From contig NZ_LN876585.1 in assembly GCF_001282725.1 (NCBI RefSeq), positions 2,221 through 66,220 of the forward strand: DNA of 64,000 nt, written 5' to 3'. How positions within the stretch are numbered: position 1 is the stretch's first letter; the number at the start of each line of letters is the position of its first letter. Below the pieces are notes generated by a model that saw only the letters and a program-made list of their open reading frames with translations, did not search any database and had not been told where the DNA came from. Shown here piece by piece: positions 56,883 through 64,000 of the stretch. Position numbers and translations under genes: made by a program. Source of the stretch: Inediibacterium massiliense. GTDB lineage: Bacteria; Bacillota; Clostridia; Peptostreptococcales; Thermotaleaceae.

Positions 56883-56947
56883 TTGACTTTATAAAAAGTA
56901 AATGCTAAACTAATACCAAGTAATTTGGTATGAATACTAGGAATTAA
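56883..56947 (+). promoter_or_regulatory. Promoter and operator-like repeat of the luxS-mcc operon
   Basis: TTGACT (56883-56888), 17-bp spacer, TAAACT (56906-56911). A perfect inverted repeat ATACCAA-N5-TTGGTAT (56913-56931) covers the expected start, and TAGGAATT follows (56938-56945). CymR-regulated cysteine genes in Bacillus have operators ending in GGAATT, so repression by a CymR-like protein is possible but unproven. Confidence 0.5.
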
Positions 56948-56962
56948 AAAGGAGGAAATGAA

Positions 56963-57064
56963 ATGGGAGATTTTACTGAGTTATTTGATCAATGGGCTCC
57001 GAATTATGACCATACGGTTTATGGAATGAAAAATGAATATACTATGGGTAATTACTTGCTATAA
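56963..57064 (+). pseudogene. Truncated yrrT-like SAM methyltransferase (N-terminal remnant)
   Basis: A 33-codon frame with an excellent AGGAGG site that reads like the start of a YrrT-type methyltransferase: FDQWAPNYDHTVYG and then KNEYTMG, matching the family's FxxWAxxYDxxVxGxxxEY. It stops after NYLL, just before the luxS ribosome site. In Bacillus, yrrT is the first gene of the mtnN-mccA-mccB sulfur operon, so the position is right. A deletion has removed the catalytic domain (normally over 200 residues). The remnant may still be translated and help couple luxS translation. Confidence 0.7.
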
Positions 57065-57079
57065 AGGAGGAAATAAAAA

Positions 57080-57541
57080 ATGAAAAAAATAATTGTAGAA
57101 AGCTTTACAATGGATCATACGAAAGTAGAGGCTCCTTTTGTAAGAAAGTGTGGTAAAATCAATACACCAAAAGGGGATGTAATTACAAAATTCGACTTAA
57201 GATTTACTCAACCTAATAAAGAAGCCATTCCTACAGGAGCAATACACAGCCTAGAACATTTAATGGCAGGATATATAAGAGAAAAAGTAGATAATGTAGT
57301 AGATTTATCTCCTATGGGATGCAGGACAGGATTTTATTTAATCGTAGTGGGAGAAAAACAAGAGGAAGAGATAGCAGATGCTCTGATTTATACATTAAAA
57401 AAAGTATTAGATTCAAAGGAGGTTCCGGCAGCCAATAAAATACAATGTGGAAATTATAGAGATATGTCCTTGTTTGGGGCAAAAGAATTTGCAAAAGAAG
57501 TATTAGACCTTTTACAAATAAAATATGGAAAGAAGGCATAA
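57080..57541 (+). CDS. luxS: S-ribosylhomocysteine lyase LuxS
   Basis: A 153-residue metalloenzyme splitting S-ribosylhomocysteine into homocysteine and the AI-2 precursor. The metal and catalytic motif HSLEH is at 56-60, the catalytic cysteine at PMGCRTGFYL (Cys81), and the third metal ligand at CGNYRDMSL (Cys123). Length and order are normal. AAAGGAGG precedes the ATG. It feeds homocysteine to mccB/mccA, so here it is first of all a recycling enzyme; the nucleosidase that makes its substrate is not in the window. Confidence 0.97.
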   Translation: MKKIIVESFTMDHTKVEAPFVRKCGKINTPKGDVITKFDLRFTQPNKEAIPTGAIHSLEHLMAGYIREKVDNVVDLSPMGCRTGFYLIVVGEKQEEEIADALIYTLKKVLDSKEVPAANKIQCGNYRDMSLFGAKEFAKEVLDLLQIKYGKKA

Positions 57542-57543
57542 AT

Positions 57544-58665
57544 ATGAAATTTAATTCTCTTATTATTCATGGAGGAATTGATGGGGATAAAAATACAGGA
57601 GCAGTTACAATTCCAATTTATCAAACATCTACCTATTCCCAAGAAGACATTGGAAAGCATATGGGGTATGAGTATTCTCGTACTCAAAATCCAACTAGAG
57701 AAGGGGTAGAAAAATTAATTGCTGATCTAGAGGGAGGAGTGAGAGGGTTTGCTTTTGGATCAGGAATGGCAGCTATATCTTCTGTTCTTATGTTATTAAA
57801 GAATGGGGATCATATTATACTTAGTGATGATGTATATGGTGGAACTTTTAGAGTGGTAGATAAAATATTCAAAAATTTCGGATTAGAGTATAGCTTTGTA
57901 GATACTACTCATGTAGAGAATATAAAAGATCATATAAGAGAAAATACAAAAGCTATTTATGTAGAAACACCTACAAATCCATTGATGAAAATTAGCAATA
58001 TAAAAGAAATAGGAAGGATAGCAAAAGAAAATAATATGATTTTTATTGTAGACAATACTTTTATGACTCCTTATTTGCAAAGACCTTTATCTTTAGGAGC
58101 AGATATTATTCTTCACAGTGCTACAAAATATTTAGGAGGACATAGTGATGTAGTTGCAGGGTTAGTAGTAGTAAAGGATGAGAAATTAGGAGAAAAAATG
58201 CACTTTATACAAAATGGAGTAGGTGCTATATTAGGACCTTTTGATAGTTGGATTTTACTGAAAGGAATGAAAACTTTAGCTGTACGGATGGATAGACATT
58301 GTCAAAACGCAAAAATAGTTGTAAATTGGCTAAAAAATCAGGATTGGGTTAGAAAGATATATTATCCTAAAATTCACATAGAAGGTTCTTTAAAAGATCA
58401 AATGAGAGATAGTGGAGGAATGATTTCTTTTGAAGTATCTAGTGAAAAGCATGTAGATAAAATAATATCTAATTTAAGAACTATTACTTTAGCAGAAAGC
58501 TTGGGAGGAATAGAAAGCCTTATATCTATTCCTGCTAAAATGACTCATGCTTCGATTCCAAAAGATATGAGAGATAAAATAAGTATTACAGATACATTGA
58601 TTCGATTGTCTGTAGGAATTGAGGATGTAGAGGATATTATAAAAGATTTAGATATTTTAAAATAA
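57544..58665 (+). CDS. mccB: Cystathionine gamma-lyase/homocysteine gamma-lyase
   Basis: A 373-residue PLP enzyme of the Cys/Met metabolism family. Typical are TIPIYQTSTYSQ, YEYSRTQNPTRE, FGSGMAAISSVLMLL, the PLP aspartate in FIVDNTFMTPYLQRP and the Schiff-base Lys195 in HSATKYLGGHSDVV. The family includes cystathionine gamma-synthase as well; the pairing with mccA and luxS points to reverse transsulfuration, cystathionine to cysteine. Two bases separate it from luxS. Confidence 0.9.
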   Translation: MKFNSLIIHGGIDGDKNTGAVTIPIYQTSTYSQEDIGKHMGYEYSRTQNPTREGVEKLIADLEGGVRGFAFGSGMAAISSVLMLLKNGDHIILSDDVYGGTFRVVDKIFKNFGLEYSFVDTTHVENIKDHIRENTKAIYVETPTNPLMKISNIKEIGRIAKENNMIFIVDNTFMTPYLQRPLSLGADIILHSATKYLGGHSDVVAGLVVVKDEKLGEKMHFIQNGVGAILGPFDSWILLKGMKTLAVRMDRHCQNAKIVVNWLKNQDWVRKIYYPKIHIEGSLKDQMRDSGGMISFEVSSEKHVDKIISNLRTITLAESLGGIESLISIPAKMTHASIPKDMRDKISITDTLIRLSVGIEDVEDIIKDLDILK

Positions 58666-58678
58666 AGGATGAGTGAAA

Positions 58679-59596
58679 ATGAATTACTATGATAGCATTC
58701 AAGATTTAATAGGCAATACTCCTATGCTAAAAATAAATCATTTTAATATTCCAAAACATGTAAAGCTATTTGCCAAATTAGAATTTTATAATCCAGGGGG
58801 TTCTGTAAAAGATAGAATTGGACAATGGATTCTTCAAAAGGCAGAAAAGGAAGGGAAAATCAAACCAGGCAATACAATTATAGAAGCAACAGCAGGAAAT
58901 ACAGGAATAGGTATTTCACTTGCTGCAATCAATAAAGGATATAAAGTTATATTTGTTGTACCTGAAAAGTTTTCAATAGAAAAACAAATGATTATGAAAG
59001 CATTAGGAGCTAAAATTATAAGTACACCAGAAGAAAAGGGTATGAATGGAGCTTTTGAAAAAGTGCAGGAGCTAAAAGCTCAAATGAAAGATGCTTTTGT
59101 AGTGGACCAATTTTATAATCATCATAATCCACAGGCCCATTATATGTATACGGGTAGAGAAATATATGAACAATTAGATGGAAAGATAGATATATTTGTT
59201 TCAGGAGCAGGATCAGGAGGAACATTTACAGGAGTTATGTCTTATTTAAAAGAACAAAATGAAAAAATAAGAGGAGTACTAGTTGATCCTATTGGTTCTA
59301 TTATTGGTGGAGGAGTATGTGCTCCTTATAAGATAGAAGGAATAGGAAATGATTTTATTCCTAAAATTATGGATACTAGTTTGATAGATGAAGTAGAAAA
59401 GATTTCAGATGATGAGGCTTTACAGGGAGTAAAAGAATTGGCTATAAAAGAAGGCCTATTAGTAGGAACTTCTTCTGGAGCAGCTTTTATAGGAGCTATC
59501 AAACAAGCAAGGAAGATAAAATATGGAAATATAGTGGTGCTATTGGCAGATAGAGGAGATCGATATTTGAGTAAAAATATTTATCAACTTTTATAA
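58679..59596 (+). CDS. mccA: Cystathionine beta-synthase/O-acetylserine lyase
   Basis: A 305-residue PLP enzyme of the cysteine synthase family. Lys44 in NPGGSVKDRIG is the Schiff-base lysine; EATAGNTGIGISLA binds the substrate carboxylate; SGAGSGGTFTGV binds the PLP phosphate. Serine and acetylserine users look alike; partner genes suggest the MccA role of joining homocysteine with O-acetylserine to cystathionine. A GTG six bases upstream is in frame, but ATG 58679 is better spaced behind AAAGGATGAG. It ends the operon. Confidence 0.9.
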   Translation: MNYYDSIQDLIGNTPMLKINHFNIPKHVKLFAKLEFYNPGGSVKDRIGQWILQKAEKEGKIKPGNTIIEATAGNTGIGISLAAINKGYKVIFVVPEKFSIEKQMIMKALGAKIISTPEEKGMNGAFEKVQELKAQMKDAFVVDQFYNHHNPQAHYMYTGREIYEQLDGKIDIFVSGAGSGGTFTGVMSYLKEQNEKIRGVLVDPIGSIIGGGVCAPYKIEGIGNDFIPKIMDTSLIDEVEKISDDEALQGVKELAIKEGLLVGTSSGAAFIGAIKQARKIKYGNIVVLLADRGDRYLSKNIYQLL

Positions 59597-59645
59597 AGAA
59601 AAACTTCTTTCTAGAAATATACAATTTAGAAAGGAGTTTTTCTTT
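59595..59645 (+). terminator. Terminator of luxS-mccB-mccA
   Basis: A 19-bp stem (about 59595-59613 with 59627-59645, one G-U pair) whose right arm ends in GTTTTTCTTT. It overlaps the mccA stop codon and resembles the terminator at 56803. Confidence 0.85.
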
Positions 59646-59702
59646 ATGTTTTTTTTTCGATTATTACAGACAGATGACTAGGCCTTTAGTCCCGAAAAAT
59701 GC

Positions 59703-59731
59703 TTTAAGAAATAGATTTATTTTGGTATAAT
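59703..59731 (+). promoter_or_regulatory. Probable promoter for the CBS-GGDEF gene pair
   Basis: TATAAT at 59726-59731 with TTTAAG 17 bp upstream (weak -35). It is the only good -10 in the 178-bp gap before the next start codon. Confidence 0.45.
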
Positions 59732-59823
59732 AGTAGTATATGTTAAATATAGAAAAAAATAAAATTAAAATAAAAATAAATACAATACTAAATTGTGATT
59801 AGATGTTGAAAGGTGGATTTTAT

Positions 59824-60174
59824 ATGGAAAACCATATGGGGAGTACAAGAAAAGCTGAAGTTGTTATGCGCTTTTCTGAGTTTGAAATCCCTCCTATGCA
59901 GGATGTACTTATTGTAGGGAGAAAAGCCCCAATCGGACCAGAAGCGGCTAGAAGAATGGTAGAGGTAGTATCTCCAGGACAATATGAAATCATAAAAGTA
60001 GAAGACTCTAAAGTAGAAGCACTTGTTATTAGGAAAGTTTTGTTAAATATGTTACAAAAAGAAAAACTGATAGATTTAATTATGGAAGAGGGAGGAAAGG
60101 TTGCTAACGAAGCTATGATTATAAAGGTACAAATGAATATAACTTTTCAAGTTAGCAAATCTATAGACTTATGA
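59824..60174 (+). CDS. Unrecognised 116-residue protein coupled to a CBS-GGDEF gene
   Basis: I do not recognise the family. After MENHMGSTRKAEVVMRFSEF comes a conserved-looking IPPMQDVLIVGRKAPIGPEA, then ARRMVEVVSPGQYEIIKVED and a helical C-terminal half. It has no signal peptide, so it is cytosolic, and basic and acidic residues are balanced. ATG 59824 follows AAAGGTGG; an ATG at 59803 is in frame but less well placed. Its stop overlaps the next start as ATGA, so the two proteins are made together and may interact, for instance as sensor partner of the nucleotide-signalling enzyme. Confidence 0.7.
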   Translation: MENHMGSTRKAEVVMRFSEFEIPPMQDVLIVGRKAPIGPEAARRMVEVVSPGQYEIIKVEDSKVEALVIRKVLLNMLQKEKLIDLIMEEGGKVANEAMIIKVQMNITFQVSKSIDL

Positions 60175-61022
60175 CAATAAGAATATCTCAAATTATGACA
60201 GATCATTTTATGAGTATTGATATTTTAGAGGGCGTAGGTGCTATTCGAGATATTGCATTTAATCAAGGTATAAATTATTTTCTTGTGACAAATAATCATC
60301 AAATTAAAGGAATGATTACAAGCAAAGAGCTCATAGATGCACATCCTAATAGAATTGCAGCAGATGCTATGTTGACAGACTTTAAATTTATTAGTTCGGA
60401 AGCAACTGTATGGGGTGCAAAAGAAATCTTTGATCAACAAGATCAAGATTTTTTGTTAGTAGAGAAAAATAAACAGATTGTAGGAATTATTACAAAGACA
60501 CTTGTATTAACTGAACTTGGAAAACATATAGATTTACTGACTGGACTTTATAAAAGTGATTATATTTATTATCAAATCCAAAAATGTATGAGTAAAAATG
60601 AAATAACATCTATTATATTTATGGATGTAAATAATTTTGGAAGGATAGACAAAGAATACGGACATATCTTGGGGGATACAATATTAAAAGAATTGGCAAG
60701 ACTTCTAAAACAATATAAACCTAAAGATGCACATATTTGTAGATTTGGAGGAGATGAGTTTGTTTTGCAATTCTCTACCCCTATAGAAAAATGTAAAAAT
60801 GAAATAATAAAAATAATAGATATGATAAAAAATCATGAATTTCCAAATAAAATTCCTGTTACTATTTCTGCTGGAGTGATACAATCAAAAAAATGTACAA
60901 AAATAAAAAATGTATATGAAGCTACTGTTCATTTAATTAATCAAGCGAGCTTAGCTTCTACTACAGCTAAAAAAAATAAATGTGGATTGAGTATTGTTTA
61001 TGAAGAAAGTGAAATTGCTTAA
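60171..61022 (+). CDS. CBS-pair diguanylate cyclase (GGDEF)
   Basis: A 283-residue cytosolic protein: two CBS domains (about 1-115, with ISQIMTDHF and LVEKNKQIVGIITK) and a GGDEF domain (about 120-278). The active-site motif FGGDEF (192-197) and metal-binding MDVNNFG (151-157) are intact, so c-di-GMP synthesis is expected. The inhibitory RxxD site normally five residues before GGDEF is absent (PKDA there), so product feedback at that site should be missing. CBS pairs bind adenine nucleotides, which would link c-di-GMP to energy state. It is coupled to the preceding gene. Confidence 0.9.
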   Translation: MTIRISQIMTDHFMSIDILEGVGAIRDIAFNQGINYFLVTNNHQIKGMITSKELIDAHPNRIAADAMLTDFKFISSEATVWGAKEIFDQQDQDFLLVEKNKQIVGIITKTLVLTELGKHIDLLTGLYKSDYIYYQIQKCMSKNEITSIIFMDVNNFGRIDKEYGHILGDTILKELARLLKQYKPKDAHICRFGGDEFVLQFSTPIEKCKNEIIKIIDMIKNHEFPNKIPVTISAGVIQSKKCTKIKNVYEATVHLINQASLASTTAKKNKCGLSIVYEESEIA

Positions 61023-61051
61023 AACAGCCAGATCAACTGGCTGTTTTTATG
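61021..61051 (+). terminator. Terminator of the CBS-GGDEF gene
   Basis: An 11-bp perfect stem AAAACAGCCAG/CTGGCTGTTTT with loop ATCAA, overlapping the stop codon, and one more T and ATG after it. Confidence 0.88.
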
Positions 61052-61177
61052 TATTCAAAAAAGTTATAATAAAAAATAATTTACTGAATAAGTATTTATA
61101 AAATAAGTATAATCACAATAAATATTAACAGAATATTCATAAAAATACATAATAGATTTAAGAAATTCCAAAAACTC

Positions 61178-61259
61178 ATCTTGTTTACTCAGATGTCCAA
61201 AACATCGTCATAAACAAGACCTGATAAATGAGATTTATAATCGTTTATTAGGTCTTGTT
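61178..61259 (+). promoter_or_regulatory. Structured leader of the DUF819 gene, possible attenuator
   Basis: A 16-bp stem AACAAGACCTGATAAA (61213-61228) with 61244-61259 (one G-U pair) lies 30 bp before the next start codon. Upstream, CTTGTTTA (61180-61187) can pair with TAAACAAG (61211-61218), which would break the big stem; alternatively it sits in the loop of CATCT/AGATG (61178-61182, 61190-61194). Such exclusive pairings are the layout of a riboswitch or attenuator. I recognise no known class. The T tract after the stem is short. Confidence 0.45.
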
Positions 61260-61288
61260 ATTTATTATGAAAAAAAGGGGGAGGTAGT

Positions 61289-62449
61289 ATGATTACTAGT
61301 GGTTTTACTTATTTAGCAGTCATTTTATTTTTTTCAAGCTTAGTAGTTGTTGCAGAGAAGAAAAGCAAAGGAAAATTTTTTGAATATGTACCTGCTATTG
61401 TTGTTATTTATTTTGTAGTAATGCTATTAGGTACTTTTAAAGTATGGGATCAAACAGATGAAGTAAATATGTATTATAAAATGGTAAAGAATAATTTATT
61501 ACCTGCAATGATTTTTTTAATGCTTCTAAGATGTGATTTGAGAAAGATTTTAAAATTAGGACCTAAGATGCTTTTAGGATTTTTTGCTGCATCTATTAGT
61601 ATTGGTATAGGTTTTGTTGTAGCATATGGATTGTTTAAAAATATGTATGTACAAGATACGTGGAAAGCTTTTGCAGCTTTAGCAGGAAGTTGGATGGGTG
61701 GAACAGGAAACATGGCAGCCATACAAGGAGCTTTAAATGTACCAGATAGTAGTATGGGATATACTTTATTGATAGATTCTATTGATTATGCCATTTGGGT
61801 AATGATTTTATTGTGGCTTGTGCCTTATGCTAAGTTTTTTAACAAATGGACAAAAGCAGATACAAGTATTATAGATGAAGTGGGAGAGCAACTTGCTGCT
61901 ACTCAAGAGAAAATTAGAAAAAACATAGAGTTTTCAGATATGATTTTTTTAATCGGAATGAGTTTCTTTGTATCATCAGTTTCCCAATCTTTATCAGAAA
62001 TATTACCTGAAACTAGCTTTATTACAGGAACTACATGGACTGTGATTTTAGCTACTATAGCTGGAGTAGTTTGTGCTATGACAGGTATTGGAAAAATACC
62101 AGGTTCTTCTCAGATTTCAAATGTTATGCTGTATACAATTGTAGGTTTAATTGCTTCAAGGGCAAATTTTGCAGAGCTTGGCCAAGCACCTTTATATATT
62201 ATAGCAGGATTTGTAATTTTAATTGTGCATGGAGTCATTCTTGCTATTGTAGCAAAAATATTTAAGCTTGATTTATTTACCTGTGGAATAGCAAGCCTTG
62301 CAAATATAGGAGGAGTTGCATCAGCTCCCATTCTTGCTGCATCTTATAGTGAAGCGTTAATTCCTATAGGTGTTTTGATGGCTATGCTTGGATATGTGAT
62401 TGGAACAGGAGGAGGATTACTGGTAGGAAAGATTCTTTCTATTATGTGA
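61289..62449 (+). CDS. DUF819 family membrane protein
   Basis: A 386-residue protein with about 10 hydrophobic segments. DUF819 (YjcL) features are FFEYVPAIVVIYFVVMLLGT near the start, LLPAMIFLMLLRCDLRKIL, the conserved GSWMGGTGNMAAIQGAL and the C-terminal ASLANIGGVASAPILAASYS. The family is thought to be transporters, substrate unknown. ATG lies behind GGGGGAGG. The next gene, 60 bp on, encodes a dipeptide epimerase, and such neighbours hint at peptide or amino-acid transport. Confidence 0.9.
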   Translation: MITSGFTYLAVILFFSSLVVVAEKKSKGKFFEYVPAIVVIYFVVMLLGTFKVWDQTDEVNMYYKMVKNNLLPAMIFLMLLRCDLRKILKLGPKMLLGFFAASISIGIGFVVAYGLFKNMYVQDTWKAFAALAGSWMGGTGNMAAIQGALNVPDSSMGYTLLIDSIDYAIWVMILLWLVPYAKFFNKWTKADTSIIDEVGEQLAATQEKIRKNIEFSDMIFLIGMSFFVSSVSQSLSEILPETSFITGTTWTVILATIAGVVCAMTGIGKIPGSSQISNVMLYTIVGLIASRANFAELGQAPLYIIAGFVILIVHGVILAIVAKIFKLDLFTCGIASLANIGGVASAPILAASYSEALIPIGVLMAMLGYVIGTGGGLLVGKILSIM

Positions 62450-62509
62450 TAAATTGGATATGATGATGATAAAATAAATTTATATAATTTTTAAAAAGGA
62501 GGGTATGGT

Positions 62510-63601
62510 ATGAAAATAGAAGATATTCAAATTGGGATTTTATCTGTTCCTCTTAAAAAACCTTTTAAAACAGCTTTAAGGACAGTAGAGTGTATCGAAG
62601 ATGTTATTGTAAAGGTGATTACAGATACAGGGCATATAGGATATGGAGAGGCTCCACCTACGGGAGTTATAACAGGAGATACAAAAGGGGCGATTATAGG
62701 AGCCCTTCAGGAACATATTAGAAAAAATATTATAGGTATGGATATAGAAAATTTTGAGGAAATTATGAAAAAATTAGATCATTCTTTAGTAAAGAATACA
62801 ACAGCAAAGGCAGCAGTAGATATTGCTTTGTATGATTTATATGGACAACTGTATAAAGTGCCTGTTTATAAACTTTTGGGTGGATATAGAAAAGAAATCG
62901 TTACAGACTTAACCATTAGTGTCAATGATCCAGAAATCATGGCACAAGATAGTATAGAAGCTGTGAACTTAGGATATAAAACATTAAAAATAAAAGTAGG
63001 AAAAGATTCTAGATTGGATATAAAGAGAATGAAGACTATCAGAGAAGCTATTGGATATGATATTAATTTGAGGATAGATGCAAATCAAGGATGGAAGCCA
63101 AAAGAAGCTGTATATACTTTAAGAAAAATGGAAGATGCAGGTTTAGATATTGAATTTGTAGAGCAACCGGTATTTTCATATGATTTGGAAGGATTAAAAC
63201 TCGTAACAGAAAATGTAGGGATTCCAGTTATGGCAGATGAAAGTATTTTTTCTCCTATGGATGCTATAAAGATATTACAAATGGGAGCTGCTGATCTTAT
63301 AAATATAAAGTTAATGAAAACAGGAGGAATTCATCATGCGTTAAAGATTTGTTCCCTAGCAGAAATCTATGGGGTAGAGTGTATGATAGGATGTATGTTA
63401 GAAGCGAAAATAAGTGTGACAGCAGCAGTACACTTAGCAGCAGCTAAAAGTATTATTACAAAAATTGATTTAGATGGACCTGTATTATGCAAAGAAGATC
63501 CTATAGAGGGAGGAGCTATTTTTAATCAATCTAAGATAACAATAGAAGATGCTCCTGGTTTTGGGTTTCAAAAGATTCATGGAATAGAGTATATGAAGTA
63601 A
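62510..63601 (+). CDS. Dipeptide epimerase (L-Ala-D/L-Glu type, enolase superfamily)
   Basis: A 363-residue muconate-lactonizing subgroup enzyme. Catalytic lysines in LKIKVGKD (about 164-171), metal ligands Asp in LRIDANQGW, Glu in EFVEQPV and Asp in VMADESIF, and the second base Lys in INIKLMKTGG are all present; ATPPTGVITG-like APPTGVITGDT near residue 48 is typical of L-Ala-D/L-Glu epimerases. They act in murein peptide recycling. Specificity for Ala-Glu is inferred from family resemblance; other dipeptides are possible. A strong AAGGAGGG site precedes the ATG. Confidence 0.87.
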   Translation: MKIEDIQIGILSVPLKKPFKTALRTVECIEDVIVKVITDTGHIGYGEAPPTGVITGDTKGAIIGALQEHIRKNIIGMDIENFEEIMKKLDHSLVKNTTAKAAVDIALYDLYGQLYKVPVYKLLGGYRKEIVTDLTISVNDPEIMAQDSIEAVNLGYKTLKIKVGKDSRLDIKRMKTIREAIGYDINLRIDANQGWKPKEAVYTLRKMEDAGLDIEFVEQPVFSYDLEGLKLVTENVGIPVMADESIFSPMDAIKILQMGAADLINIKLMKTGGIHHALKICSLAEIYGVECMIGCMLEAKISVTAAVHLAAAKSIITKIDLDGPVLCKEDPIEGGAIFNQSKITIEDAPGFGFQKIHGIEYMK

Positions 63602-63628
63602 GAGAATCCTTTTTAGGATTCTCTTTTA
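63600..63628 (+). terminator. Terminator of the epimerase gene
   Basis: An 11-bp perfect stem AAGAGAATCCT/AGGATTCTCTT with a TTTT loop and T tail; it starts within the stop codon and also serves the convergent gene at 63638 through its A-rich left arm only weakly. Confidence 0.9.
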
Positions 63629-63637
63629 ATGAATACT

Positions 63638-64000
63638 TTATAAATGAAAATAAGAAAATATACGAACAAATAAAGGGGCTAAAAATACAGTAATAAGACC
63701 TGCTAATGCTATAGATAGACTGCTCATAGCTCCTTCTGTTTCTCCCATCTCCAAAGCTTTAGAAGTTCCTACTGCATGGGAGGATGTGCCTATGGCAATC
63801 CCTTTTGCTACACTATGATGGATTCTAAAAATTTTACATATGAAAGGGGCCATAATTGCACCTAAAATCCCAGTAATAATAATGGCAATGACAGCTATAG
63901 AGCCCATACCACCTAGACTTTCTGATATAGCAATACCAATAGGAGTGGTGATAGATTTAGGAACTAAAGAAAGCTTTAGAGAGTGATCTAATTGAAAAAC
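63638..64000 (-). CDS. lrgB: LrgB/CidB-family membrane protein (partial, C-terminal part)
   Basis: The last 120 residues of an LrgB-type protein; the frame stays open to the window edge, so the N-terminal half lies beyond it. Seen are LVPKSITTPIGIAISESLGG, FRIHHSVAKGIAIGTSSHAV and GTSKALEMGETEGAMSSLSI, the family hallmarks, with three or four hydrophobic segments. LrgAB/CidAB proteins control murein hydrolase activity or export small organic acids such as pyruvate. An lrgA partner would be expected upstream, outside the window. Confidence 0.92.
   Translation of the reverse strand, partial: VFQLDHSLKLSLVPKSITTPIGIAISESLGGMGSIAVIAIIITGILGAIMAPFICKIFRIHHSVAKGIAIGTSSHAVGTSKALEMGETEGAMSSLSIALAGLITVFLAPLFVRIFSYFHL

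Noticed and set aside
56913-56947. An S-box or T-box riboswitch before luxS
   Set aside because: The leader is too short and the only structure is a 7-bp inverted repeat at the expected transcription start.

Overview
The window is AT-rich, with short intergenic spaces, strong Gram-positive ribosome binding sites and U-tailed hairpin terminators. Gene content points to an anaerobic, spore-forming Clostridia (Firmicutes): Ptb/Buk butyrate kinase pathway, CdaA/CdaR c-di-AMP synthesis, a glmS ribozyme, a CotF-like coat protein, tandem M42 aminopeptidases, luxS-mccB-mccA, and an ECF transporter S component. I cannot name the species.

Layout. 1-460: the end of an rRNA operon (5S) followed by a decayed tRNA and tRNA-Glu, -Val and -Leu. 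475-1320: an esterase. 1646-12699: an ureide catabolic cluster running from allantoate to carbamoyl phosphate and ATP (allC, MFS transporter, allE, allD, allF/G/H oxamate carbamoyltransferase, carbamate kinase), with a convergent PucR-type regulator. 12825-17855 (minus): a coupled operon of a BON protein, archaeal-type phosphoglycerate mutase and three M42 peptidases. 18089-26072: core genes cdaA-cdaR, ptb-buk, glmM, glmS ribozyme and glmS. 26073-35607: an accessory, decaying region with a broken RHS/YD-repeat polymorphic toxin gene, possible immunity proteins, a transposase remnant, a membrane protein, a MurJ-type flippase and a chemoreceptor fragment.

35651-44297 is the most unusual part: an AraC regulator, a siderophore/tetrapyrrole-type ABC importer (lipoprotein, two FecCD permeases, ATPase), then three closely packed genes for nitrogenase-superfamily proteins (NifH-like reductase and two NifD/NifK-like subunits). 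No cofactor-assembly genes (nifB, nifE, nifN) lie here. The cysteine pattern (three in one subunit, one in the other) suggests a single interface Fe-S cluster, as in dark-operative protochlorophyllide reductase, not a true nitrogenase. My inference is an uncharacterised reductase that acts on whatever metal chelate or tetrapyrrole the importer brings in. A 22-bp-period direct repeat touching the -35 element of the importer promoter is a good candidate AraC operator.

44357-50724: spore coat, ECF S-component, YitT, hemolysin III, sugar isomerase-like and chemoreceptor genes. 50780-55397: a DeoR-controlled four-carbon acid-sugar pathway (kinase, PdxA-like dehydrogenase, GntP permease) with a consensus promoter and four AACA repeats at exact 10-bp phase. 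55590-59645: a lipoprotein and the luxS-mccB-mccA sulfur-recycling operon, headed by the amputated start of a yrrT-like methyltransferase. 59824-64000: an unrecognised small protein coupled to a CBS-GGDEF protein, a DUF819 membrane protein behind a structured leader, a dipeptide epimerase, and a partial LrgB gene.

All assignments come from reading the sequence and remembered family features. No database search was run.
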